Assembly (NCBI GenBank): GCA_946482515.1
Contig: CAMLRS010000012.1
Coordinates: 1-64,000, forward strand
Direction of reading: 5' to 3'
Source of the DNA: an uncultured Flavobacteriales bacterium
Lineage (GTDB): Bacteria > Bacteroidota > Bacteroidia > Flavobacteriales > Crocinitomicaceae
DNA: 64,000 nucleotides
Shown: piece after piece, positions 1 through 7,724 of the stretch
Layout: every line of letters starts with the position of its first letter
How positions within the stretch are numbered: the stretch's first letter is position 1
Notes under the pieces: generated by a model
Seen by the model: the letters and a program-made list of their open reading frames with translations, nothing else
Database searches by the model: none
Told to the model about the DNA's origin: nothing
Translations under genes and position numbers: made by a program

Positions 1-1293
1 AAATAGTTTGCTCTGAGTGCCACCAATTATTTCTACTTCCGGTAGTTTGTTTCCTGCCGGGTCGATCAGCTCTCCAACGGCTCCTCTGAAGATGCTTTTT
101 GTCCCTTTAAGGCCAGGAACGTTAGCCTGAAAATTGCGAGATTTATCGCCGTTTAAAGTGCTAGTGTCAGCTCCTTTGGCATTTGAGATTCTAATCGGAA
201 CCTGCTCCACCGAATTTTGCGAAGGCAAATCGGCTTTGGAAGCTGTCACATTCTTTCCGGTAGATGGTTGCTTACCCTGATGGTAACTACCCAGCGCATA
301 GTACAAGCTATCGGTCAGTTTTTTGGAATTGGTCTGGTGGCCACGGAAAGGCAGTTCTGCGGCGACTTTATCGGCAAAACCTGTTGGCAGGAAATCGAGC
401 TGATCAAAATCGACGATCGCCAGGTATTTTTTCAACGGCTGCGGATTGGTCCAGTTGAGTGTTTCACCATTCTGTTCACCTTTCCACGCCATCATGTCGG
501 GGTTGTAATTGTCGGTCGGGATTTCGATGTACAGCGGACGATCCGGATTGATGGACAATTCTTCACCGTTGGCACGGGCTTCGATGTGGAGCATCCCGCC
601 GGAAGACAAGGCTTTGCCATTGCTCATGGTGGTGAGGTTGTAAGCGATCATGTCGGTAAACGTAATGGCCTCGATCAGTTCGAAATCCACCTTTCCGGAA
701 ACCGGCTGACCCATGGCATCGAGGAAGGCATTCGTCGGTACGATGATGAGGGTGCCGTCTTTTCCTTCGATCGTGCTGCCCGAACCGGCGTCAAATGAAT
801 AATACTGGCGCTGGAACGGAATCCACGGCTGCCATTCGTTGATTTGCTCAGGAAAACGGTCCAGTTCTGTGACATCACCGTGATTAACAACCGAAGCCGG
901 GGCAGGAGTGGAGCTCACGGAATCGATAGCAACAGCTGTAGATTTGTTTGAAGGCTGTGTTGTAATCGCTGCTACAGGTTTTTCCTCATTCTGTTTCTCA
1001 TTCTTATTCTGAAAAATCGTGTAGCCGGCAATGGCGCTCAATGCGATCAATCCCGCGATGATGAAGGTTGTCCAGGAGAAGCCGCTGCCGCCTGATTGTT
1101 TGGCCACAGCTTCGATTTGCTGGCGAAGCGCGTTGCGTTCAACAGCTTTGATCAGTTGTTGCTGGAATGCCAGCTGTTGTTGTAATTCCGTATTGCCGGC
1201 CAGCGAAGATTCGAAAGCCGCGTGTTGTTCTGCCGTTAGTTCGCCCGACAGGTAAGCGCTGATGCGCTCGATGGTTTCCAGTGAAGCTCTCAT
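1..1293 (-). CDS. Membrane anti-sigma-like protein, partial (C-terminus outside window)
   Basis: An open frame of 431 codons runs from an ATG at 1293 off the left edge. Residues 1-72 are cytoplasmic, with an N-terminal segment (ISAYLSGELT) of the kind found in Bacteroidota anti-sigma factors. One membrane helix lies at about 73-95, followed by a Ser/Thr/Ala-rich linker and a large beta-rich periplasmic part. The last visible stretch (GAVGELIDPAGNKLPEVEI) looks like the start of a carboxypeptidase-D regulatory-like beta-sandwich. The start codon overlaps the stop of the upstream sigma factor as ATGA, so the two are translationally coupled. The inferred role is to hold the partner sigma factor at the inner membrane until an envelope signal arrives. 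The ligand cannot be told from sequence. Confidence 0.75.
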   Translation of the reverse strand, partial: MRASLETIERISAYLSGELTAEQHAAFESSLAGNTELQQQLAFQQQLIKAVERNALRQQIEAVAKQSGGSGFSWTTFIIAGLIALSAIAGYTIFQNKNEKQNEEKPVAAITTQPSNKSTAVAIDSVSSTPAPASVVNHGDVTELDRFPEQINEWQPWIPFQRQYYSFDAGSGSTIEGKDGTLIIVPTNAFLDAMGQPVSGKVDFELIEAITFTDMIAYNLTTMSNGKALSSGGMLHIEARANGEELSINPDRPLYIEIPTDNYNPDMMAWKGEQNGETLNWTNPQPLKKYLAIVDFDQLDFLPTGFADKVAAELPFRGHQTNSKKLTDSLYYALGSYHQGKQPSTGKNVTASKADLPSQNSVEQVPIRISNAKGADTSTLNGDKSRNFQANVPGLKGTKSIFRGAVGELIDPAGNKLPEVEIIGGTQSKLF

Positions 1294-1850
1294 GACGGTT
1301 GGTTGTGAAGTGAAAGATTCTGTCCCAGTACAAACGCATGCTCGATGCATTTGTACTTCTGCGTCTTGGCGGAATTCACGCTGGAATAATTGAGCTCCTG
1401 CGCAATTTGTTCCATGGACTGTTTTCCGAAGTAGAACAACTCCAATATGCGACGGCATTTCTCCGAGAGCTTTGAAAGAATGGTTTCCAGCTGTTTCAGG
1501 CGTTCTTCCTCTTCGCTTTGATAACCGAGATCGGCTTCGGAAAGGATGAGCGTATCAGTCCATTCCAGCTCAACGGCCAGTTTTTGTTGTTTGCGCAGGG
1601 CATTTTTCACAAGGAAACGATTGATGCCGTAGAGATAGGTGGTGAGCTTCGAAGTCAGCTCAAAGGAAGGATCGCGCAGCTTTTCGATCAGTAATAGCAG
1701 GCTGTCGTTGAAAATCTCCTGGGCCAGCACTTCGTTGCAGCCGCTTTTCAGGATCAGCTGCCGGATCTTCGGGTACTCTTTATACAGCACCTGCAAAGGC
1801 TTTTCGTTGTGCCCTTTTCGGATGGATAAGATGATTTCCTGGTCGGTCAT
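1290..1850 (-). CDS. ECF-type RNA polymerase sigma factor
   Basis: This 186-residue protein has the two domains of an ECF sigma factor. The region-2 part contains YLYGINRFLVKNALRKQ (promoter melting and core binding). The region-4 part contains LSEKCRRILELFYFGKQSMEQIAQELNY, a helix-turn-helix that reads the -35 element. I start it at ATG 1850 (MTDQEIILSI), because the ten residues in front of it (from 1880) look unlike a sigma N-terminus. It is followed with a 4-nt ATGA overlap by the membrane protein at 1-1293, the usual sigma/anti-sigma arrangement, so it probably directs a cell-envelope response and its own operon. Confidence 0.88.
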   Translation of the reverse strand: MTDQEIILSIRKGHNEKPLQVLYKEYPKIRQLILKSGCNEVLAQEIFNDSLLLLIEKLRDPSFELTSKLTTYLYGINRFLVKNALRKQQKLAVELEWTDTLILSEADLGYQSEEEERLKQLETILSKLSEKCRRILELFYFGKQSMEQIAQELNYSSVNSAKTQKYKCIEHAFVLGQNLSLHNQPS

Positions 1851-2067
1851 GTTCGTGTTTTTCCTTTGTATGTACAACACAACGGAAAAGTAACCTTAAC
1901 AAATGAAAAAGTTCATGCTTTTTCTGAAATCCGGGTACCAGAGCCCATGATGCACTGGGTTCATTTCCCCGCGAATTTTCTCTTTTAAATTCGTATCCGC
2001 CGTTTATTCGTGGGAAAATAAATAAGCAATCCTTCCTGACGTCTTAAAATCCTAAAGTCCAACAGAA

Positions 2068-2739
2068 TTAATTCATCCACGCATTCGGCTGGCTCTTGGA
2101 AGCAATGCTGTCTTTCGAGCTGAAGACCAGTACCTGAATGATCAATCCGATCACGATCAGGATGGTCAAACCGAACTGTGAGAACAGGGACGATTCCGAC
2201 AGGATTTTTTCCGAATTGGCCTGCATGTCTTTGCCCACGGCAAGCTGAATTTCCGATAAGCGTTGCAGGTTTTCGGACGCGTTGGTGAAATGACCGGCCA
2301 TTTGTGCTTTGAGATCGCCCACTTCATAGTTGTAACGAACGCGATTGAGATAGCTGTGTTCGATCGTTTGCAAGGTATGCAGATCGGCTTTCAATTTGCG
2401 CAGTGTGACCGCTTCTTTGTCGGTGAGCTGCGTTTTCTCATAGGCGATCATCAGCTTCCCGATCTCGTCGTTCTGTTGCTGCAAACTGGTGGTTAATTGC
2501 TCATAGCTGCTTGGCTGTGTGCAGTTATCGGTGATCATTTTCTTCACATGCAGGTGGTTCGACATCCGGTAGATATAGCCTTCCACCAACAAACGGTCTT
2601 TGTAGAACGATTCGAATGATTTTCCGAGTGTGCTCACGTGACGTTCTTCAACGACGCTTTTCAGGAACATGGCAGCCAGAACAACCAACAGTACGATGGC
2701 CAGTTTCAGCTTGTTGCGAAAGGTAAATCCCCATTTCAT
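2068..2739 (-). CDS. Four-helix-bundle sensor-like membrane protein
   Basis: A 223-residue protein with a membrane helix at about 11-28 and a second near the C-terminus (about 187-208). Between them lies a long all-helical periplasmic segment rich in Leu, Gln and Lys. This is the layout of the 4HB_MCP ligand-binding domain of chemoreceptors and histidine kinases, but there is no HAMP, kinase or methyl-accepting domain after the second helix. It therefore looks like a stand-alone sensor or periplasmic bundle. It stands alone between the sigma factor and ostA on the same strand. Function unknown. Confidence 0.6.
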   Translation of the reverse strand: MKWGFTFRNKLKLAIVLLVVLAAMFLKSVVEERHVSTLGKSFESFYKDRLLVEGYIYRMSNHLHVKKMITDNCTQPSSYEQLTTSLQQQNDEIGKLMIAYEKTQLTDKEAVTLRKLKADLHTLQTIEHSYLNRVRYNYEVGDLKAQMAGHFTNASENLQRLSEIQLAVGKDMQANSEKILSESSLFSQFGLTILIVIGLIIQVLVFSSKDSIASKSQPNAWMN

Positions 2740-2845
2740 GATGATCGGTGTTTGACTATTAAGTTAAGGATTAAAGCCTGGCTTTCCAAAAGAAAACGGA
2801 ATCCGGGCAATTTGTTACGTAAGCAGCTTTTACCAGTAGACATCA

Positions 2846-4393
2846 TTACTCAATGAGCTCCTGCCAGGTTTTCGGGCGCAAAGCCGGATTCCAGGAAAAT
2901 CCTTGTAAGAATTGTTCCTTCGGATCGATCCGGTTGATGGGGAAATAAATCCCGTCGGGTTGTTTCAGGTAACTAACGCCGACCACTTCTCCGCTGTCGA
3001 GATACACGCGGATATCAGACGAAAAAAGCCGGTTCATTCCGATGCGCTTAATCACCGTTGCCGAGTCGTTCTTTTCCGTTTGTTCGGTGAAATAAAGCGT
3101 CCGGGCATTGCCATTCACTTCGGAGCGAATGATCTCATTGTTGGCAAAGAAAGCCCACAGCTCTTTGCCTGCGAGCTGATTGTAGTACTTCCCGGAATCG
3201 ATTTCCATGGCCGAGAACGCATTTTCGCGCAGGTGCACGCGCTCGACCAGCGTATCGTTTTTGATATAAACGCGGATACTGTCGCCATGCAGCTCGGAAT
3301 TATTGCTCCAGAAATGCGGATGGCCCCACAAGTCCATCGTTCCGCCGGCTTTGTCGTAATACAGCGTATCAGCAACACCCTGTATTTTGTTCTGAAAGAT
3401 CTTTACGTGCTGTCGACCGGCGAGGCTCATTGTTTTGCCTGCCGTATCGTGGTAATGGTACAAGGTATCGGCGCTTAAGTAGAGCGTATCCTTCGATTTC
3501 ATGAGCCGCACCAGCGCTTTGTCGGTCAGCAGATCGCGCCCGGCCATTTCGTCCGAATGCAGGTAGCCGCCCGTAAACCGGACTTTTTGAACGGTATCCA
3601 GCACGGAAATATTCCCACGACCAATGGCCAGCTTCTTTTTAGGATTGTAGTATAAACTGTCGCCTTCGATGATGCGCGGTTCCTGGTCGATGCGCGCATT
3701 TCCCTGTAAAACGCCTTCTTCGGTCCGGACATCGTACCAGCCTTTCGAACAGAACAGCTTGGTTTCTTTGTTCGTGATATCGGTCGGGCCGTAAAAATAG
3801 ACGCGGTGTTTGAGGTAGTTGTAGTGCAGCGTATCGGTGGTCATTTTCAGATCGGGGCCTTTGTAGACCACATTTCCCCGGAAAAAGCTTTCTTCTGTGT
3901 CCGGATAAAAATACCCAACGCGGCTGGTCAGCACTTCGCTGGTAGTGATGTTTTCGATGCGCCCGCCATGACGGTAAGTAGCTTTGGAAAGCTTGGCATC
4001 GTATTCGAGAGAGTCGGTGGTGAGCTTGTACTCGCGATCGCGGACGCGCACATTTCCCCACAGCTTTGCTTTGCGCGTTTTGCCGTTGTAATAAAGTGAA
4101 TCGCAGAACAGGTTCAGGGTATCGCGCTTATTGAGGTGCACTTTTCCGTAGGCCCACACTTCCTGTGTCCGCGGCTTGTAGTGCGCCGAATCGCAGAACA
4201 TGATATTGCCCTGGTAGGTGAAATTCAGGTTGCCACGCAGGCGCTGAATGCCCGTTTTTTCATCGTAGGAAAGCTCTTCAGCACCGGGAAGGAGCTCCAG
4301 CAGCGATTGCGCCTGTAAGCGTCCGCCAACGAGCAGTACGATCAGCAGTAATGCGTATCGGTAAATTCCTGTTGTATGCAATCCTCTCGGCAT
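2846..4393 (-). CDS. OstA-like (LptA/LptD-N type) envelope protein
   Basis: A 515-residue exported protein. An ATG at 4393 begins a good signal peptide (hydrophobic core YALLLIVLLVGG, cleavage after LQAQ); an ATG at 4420 would add nine residues and is less likely. The mature part is built of repeated short beta-strands of the type D-S-L-x-Y with G-N-V/A-x, the beta-taco repeat seen in OstA/LptA. That fold binds and passes lipopolysaccharide across the periplasm. In Bacteroidota, OstA-like proteins of this size commonly lie near purA. Here it is the last gene of the fur-STAS-purA-ostA run, 58 nt after purA. The transport role is inferred from the family. Confidence 0.75.
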   Translation of the reverse strand: MPRGLHTTGIYRYALLLIVLLVGGRLQAQSLLELLPGAEELSYDEKTGIQRLRGNLNFTYQGNIMFCDSAHYKPRTQEVWAYGKVHLNKRDTLNLFCDSLYYNGKTRKAKLWGNVRVRDREYKLTTDSLEYDAKLSKATYRHGGRIENITTSEVLTSRVGYFYPDTEESFFRGNVVYKGPDLKMTTDTLHYNYLKHRVYFYGPTDITNKETKLFCSKGWYDVRTEEGVLQGNARIDQEPRIIEGDSLYYNPKKKLAIGRGNISVLDTVQKVRFTGGYLHSDEMAGRDLLTDKALVRLMKSKDTLYLSADTLYHYHDTAGKTMSLAGRQHVKIFQNKIQGVADTLYYDKAGGTMDLWGHPHFWSNNSELHGDSIRVYIKNDTLVERVHLRENAFSAMEIDSGKYYNQLAGKELWAFFANNEIIRSEVNGNARTLYFTEQTEKNDSATVIKRIGMNRLFSSDIRVYLDSGEVVGVSYLKQPDGIYFPINRIDPKEQFLQGFSWNPALRPKTWQELIE

Positions 4394-4451
4394 GATCTCA
4401 GAACGGCATAATGCCTTCACTATTGTTATACTGATCCGGCCGGATAAGCGA

Positions 4452-5723
4452 TCAGCGCGTTGAGAGCGTTTGCTTACGGTCCGGTCCTACGGAAACAGTT
4501 GTCACCGGTACTTCCAAATGTCGTTCCAGGTATTGAACGTAGGCTTTCAGCTCTTCCGGCGCTTCGTCGAATGACGTCAGCTGCGTGAGATCGCAGTTCC
4601 ATCCCGGAATGTCTTCCCAGATCGGCTCGATTTCCACTCCTTCGATACTGTAAGGCAGGTAATCCAGCTCTTCGCCGTTGATGCGGTATTTCGTGCAGGC
4701 ACGGATCGTTTCGAAGTTGTCGAGCACGTCGGCTTTCATCATGGCCAGCTCGGTTACACCGTTGATCATGATGGCGTATTTCATGGCCGGAAGGTCGATC
4801 CAGCCACAGCGGCGCGGACGACCGGTCGTTGAACCGAATTCGTGTCCGTCCTGACGGATTTGCTCGCCTGTTGCATCTTCCAGCTCAGTTGGGAACGGGC
4901 CGCTTCCTACACGCGTGCAGTAAGCTTTGAAAATCCCGATCACGTTGCCGATTTTGGTCGGAGCGATACCGAGACCTGTGCAGGTTCCGGCCGTTACGGT
5001 ATTGGAAGAAGTTACAAACGGATAGGTTCCGAAATCGATATCGAGCATGGTTCCCTGCGCGCCTTCTGCCAGGACTTTCTTGCCGGCTTTCAGGGCGTCG
5101 TTGAGGTAATGTTCGCTGTCGACTGCTTTCAGCTTACGCAGTTCTTCGATAGCTGCCATCCACGGGCCTTCCAGCTCGGCGAGGTTGTATTCGAAACCTT
5201 CGTAATGCTTCAGCATGCCGATGTGTTTCTCTACCAGCGTGTCGTAGCGCTCTTTGAAGTCGGGAAGGAAAATATCCCCGACGCGCAGACCGTTACGGCC
5301 TGTTTTGTCCATATAGGTTGGCCCGATGCCTTTCAGCGTGGAACCGATTTTGTTCTTTCCTTTTGCCGTTTCGGATGCTGCGTCGAGCAAACGGTGCGAC
5401 GGCAGGATGAGGTGCGCTTTCTTGGAAATGATCAGTCGCTCAGCGATGTTGATGTTGAACGGTGCCAGCTTTTCCAGCTCTTTCTGGAAAACCACCGGGT
5501 CGATCACCACACCGTTACCGATCAGGTTCACCACATTGGAATGAAAAATGCCTGAAGGAATGGTGTGCAAAACGTGTTTGATACCTTCGAACTCCAGCGT
5601 GTGACCGGCGTTCGGTCCGCCCTGGAAACGGGCAATAATATCGTATTGCGGCGTGAGGACATCGACGATTTTTCCTTTTCCTTCATCGCCCCATTGTAAT
5701 CCTAAAAGAACATCTACTTTCAT
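4452..5723 (-). CDS. purA: Adenylosuccinate synthetase
   Basis: This enzyme joins IMP and aspartate using GTP to make adenylosuccinate, the first committed step to AMP. The 423-residue protein has the full set of family motifs: the P-loop-like GLQWGDEGKGKIVD at 8-21, GGPNAGHT with the catalytic His near 41, SNTVTAGTCTGLGI in the middle, and GSTTGRPRRCGW with the IMP-binding Arg residues. It ends with VSVGPDRKQT. Length is normal for the family. Its start overlaps the stop of the STAS-domain gene by 4 nt (ATGA), so it is translated as part of the fur-led operon. Confidence 0.98.
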   Translation of the reverse strand: MKVDVLLGLQWGDEGKGKIVDVLTPQYDIIARFQGGPNAGHTLEFEGIKHVLHTIPSGIFHSNVVNLIGNGVVIDPVVFQKELEKLAPFNINIAERLIISKKAHLILPSHRLLDAASETAKGKNKIGSTLKGIGPTYMDKTGRNGLRVGDIFLPDFKERYDTLVEKHIGMLKHYEGFEYNLAELEGPWMAAIEELRKLKAVDSEHYLNDALKAGKKVLAEGAQGTMLDIDFGTYPFVTSSNTVTAGTCTGLGIAPTKIGNVIGIFKAYCTRVGSGPFPTELEDATGEQIRQDGHEFGSTTGRPRRCGWIDLPAMKYAIMINGVTELAMMKADVLDNFETIRACTKYRINGEELDYLPYSIEGVEIEPIWEDIPGWNCDLTQLTSFDEAPEELKAYVQYLERHLEVPVTTVSVGPDRKQTLSTR

Positions 5724-6073
5724 GCAATTGTGTTATAGCGTCCCAATGCTTCTTCAACCGAAGCACAGGTGGTAAAAATTTCATTGAGTTTAGAGAGCTC
5801 GAACAACTGTCGAACCGTCGGCTGCATGCCGATGAGCGCGCAATCACCACCCGAATTGCGGGATTTGGTCAGAATGCGCACAAAAAGATTCAATCCGGTA
5901 CTGTTGCAGTACGTGAGACCGGAAAGATCACAGATCCAGTTTTTGGCACCTTTAGCGATGTGTGATTCCACACCGGCAATGATGTCGCTCATGCCTTCGT
6001 CCGACAGCATCCGTCCGTTCAGGCGCAGGATGCCGCAGGTCTGTTCGACCGTTATGACGTGTGACAGGCTCAC
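5720..6073 (-). CDS. STAS-domain protein (anti-anti-sigma type)
   Basis: A 117-residue single-domain protein with the STAS fold pattern: a first strand pair ([10 protein letters not shown]), the switch-loop region [20 protein letters not shown], and a C-terminal helix ([24 protein letters not shown]). The Ser-Thr in CNSTGL is where SpoIIAA/RsbV-type proteins are phosphorylated by anti-sigma kinases, so regulation by phosphorylation is possible. No kinase partner is visible nearby. It overlaps both fur upstream and purA downstream by ATGA junctions, so expression should be coupled to both. Confidence 0.85.
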   Translation of the reverse strand: MSLSHVITVEQTCGILRLNGRMLSDEGMSDIIAGVESHIAKGAKNWICDLSGLTYCNSTGLNLFVRILTKSRNSGGDCALIGMQPTVRQLFELSKLNEIFTTCASVEEALGRYNTIA

Positions 6074-6528
6074 TTATTTTCCGGTGTATTGGACTGGTTT
6101 TTGACTGCGTAGAAGTACAGCGAGTGGTGCTGGATCTTCACACCGAATACTTCTTCGATGGTGGCTTTGATGCTTTGGATCCGCGGATCGCAGAATTCGA
6201 TCACTTCGCCCGTATCGGTAACGATTACGTGGTCGTGCTGCTTGGAGCCATGGGATTTCTCGAACTGCGCGATATTTTTCCCGAACTGGTGCTTGCGCAC
6301 GAGGTTACAGGCCAGCAATAATTCAATGGTGTTGTACAAAGTGGCACGGGAAACGCGGTAGTTCTGATTTTTCATTTTGATGTACAGCGACTCGATGTCG
6401 AAATGGCCCTCGTAGCTGTATATCTCCGCCAGGATGGCAAAACGCTCGGGTGTTTTGCGGTGCCCATTTTGCTCGAGGTAAGCCGAGAAAATGGTTCTAA
6501 CCGTTTCCTGCAAATCGTGCTGTTGCAT
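6070..6528 (-). CDS. Fur-family metal-responsive repressor
   Basis: A 152-residue winged-helix protein. The DNA-binding part reads [27 protein letters not shown]...[21 protein letters not shown], the standard Fur N-terminal domain. The dimerisation and metal part includes [22 protein letters not shown]. The CxxC zinc pairs of E. coli Fur are absent, as in many Bacteroidota members, so the metal specificity (Fe, Zn or peroxide) cannot be assigned. I use the ATG at 6528 because a TANNTTTG promoter box (rc of 6547-6554) overlaps the alternative ATG at 6549. It leads the fur-STAS-purA-ostA operon. Confidence 0.9.
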   Translation of the reverse strand: MQQHDLQETVRTIFSAYLEQNGHRKTPERFAILAEIYSYEGHFDIESLYIKMKNQNYRVSRATLYNTIELLLACNLVRKHQFGKNIAQFEKSHGSKQHDHVIVTDTGEVIEFCDPRIQSIKATIEEVFGVKIQHHSLYFYAVKNQSNTPENK

Positions 6529-6546
6529 GTTGCCAAATTGAAAGGG

Positions 6547-6554
6547 CAAAAGTA
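6547..6554 (-). promoter_or_regulatory. -7 box (TACTTTTG) of the fur operon
   Basis: The reverse complement of CAAAAGTA gives TACTTTTG, an exact match to the Bacteroidota -7 consensus TANNTTTG. It lies about 20 nt before the ATG at 6528, predicting a short leader. No good -33 TTTG is seen at the usual distance. Confidence 0.5.
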
Positions 6555-6648
6555 CTCATTAAATTCACAACCGGCAATATAAAAGCAGACATTTGTTAAC
6601 AGTCGCAACCACGAACCCCATTATGCATCCTGCATTCAGAATTCTGCA

Positions 6649-7584
6649 TTATTCGGGGTTGTCTCCCAGATTCACATACAGCGAAAATCCCGCATACAGA
6701 AAGCCGTTGCGGAAGCGGATCCGGTCTTCAGAGTATTGTGGAACACTGAAGCGCGTGTCATCCGGCATGCCGTTGTAATTGTACTCGCGCCGGTCGAAAT
6801 CGCCGTACCACGAATCGAACTGATGTTTGGTCGTAAAAGATGTCGCCGACTGGAATTCATAGCCGATCAGTCCTTTCAGACCCACCGGACCGAAATCCAG
6901 CTCTGCACCGATCCCCAGTCGGGTAGAAAAGACCATCGACGTCGAATAGTCGTGTCGCAGTGGAGTCTGGAGGCAATTACACGTGTCACGGTAGCTGATG
7001 GAAGCGTTGTAGGAATAACTGGTAAATCCCATATCGACGCGCGTCGTGAGCCGAAAAATGTCGTCGGCTTCACCGATCAGCGAATGCTCGTAAAACGCGC
7101 TGGCTCCAAGGGCGTTGGCTTTCTTTTTGAAATCGTAGGTGAGTGGATGCCGTCCGGGATCGCCGGCCAGTTCTTCCGGAACGTCGATCGAGGTGGAGCT
7201 TTTGTAGGTTCCCATTTTCCGGAAAGCAATAGCCGTTCCGAATGCTCCGCGTCTCCGCTCGCCTATACGGAACCAGAATTCAATCACATTCAGCGGTCGC
7301 GATGAAAGCCACGATTTATCGACTTCCAGTCCTGCCGGATTTGCCAGCGTTCGCGAGCTCGTGTACAGATTGTAATACTGGCCGTAGCCGATGCGGAAAG
7401 GCAAACGTGTCACTTCCCAACCACCGGAATCGCTTTCTGAGTCATCATCGTCGCTGCTGAGCCAGTTCCAGCCGGAATCGTCGGAAGTTGTTTCGGAGGA
7501 GCTTTCTGTCGTTGTGCGACACTGAGAAAAAGCCACAGGAGCAAAGCCTGAGAGCAACAAGAGGAGTAGGGCGCGTGTGATCAT
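6649..7584 (-). CDS. Hypothetical exported outer-membrane-like protein
   Basis: A 311-residue protein with a clear signal peptide (hydrophobic ALLLLLLSGFAPVAF, cleavage near FSQC). A Ser/Asp/Glu-rich linker follows (about 23-55, with runs such as DDDDSESDSGG). The rest is rich in alternating aromatic/polar residues (RIGYGQYYNLYTSSRT, GAFGTAIAFRKMG, YAGFSLYVNLG), as in small outer-membrane beta-barrels, and it ends in a strand-like segment. I do not recognise the family. It stands alone, flanked on both sides by short AT-rich intergenic stretches containing the palindrome CAGAATTCTG or the related CAGAATTC. Confidence 0.6.
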   Translation of the reverse strand: MITRALLLLLLSGFAPVAFSQCRTTTESSSETTSDDSGWNWLSSDDDDSESDSGGWEVTRLPFRIGYGQYYNLYTSSRTLANPAGLEVDKSWLSSRPLNVIEFWFRIGERRRGAFGTAIAFRKMGTYKSSTSIDVPEELAGDPGRHPLTYDFKKKANALGASAFYEHSLIGEADDIFRLTTRVDMGFTSYSYNASISYRDTCNCLQTPLRHDYSTSMVFSTRLGIGAELDFGPVGLKGLIGYEFQSATSFTTKHQFDSWYGDFDRREYNYNGMPDDTRFSVPQYSEDRIRFRNGFLYAGFSLYVNLGDNPE

Positions 7585-7724
7585 GATGGTTTATTTAGTC
7601 CTCACGATCAAGCAAATAGCGTGCCGAATTAACAAACCCTTAACAATTCAGCATGCATAATTCAGAATTCATAATGAATGCCGGCAATTTTGAATTGTAC
7701 ATTCTGTCCGCCGAGGCGGATGAA

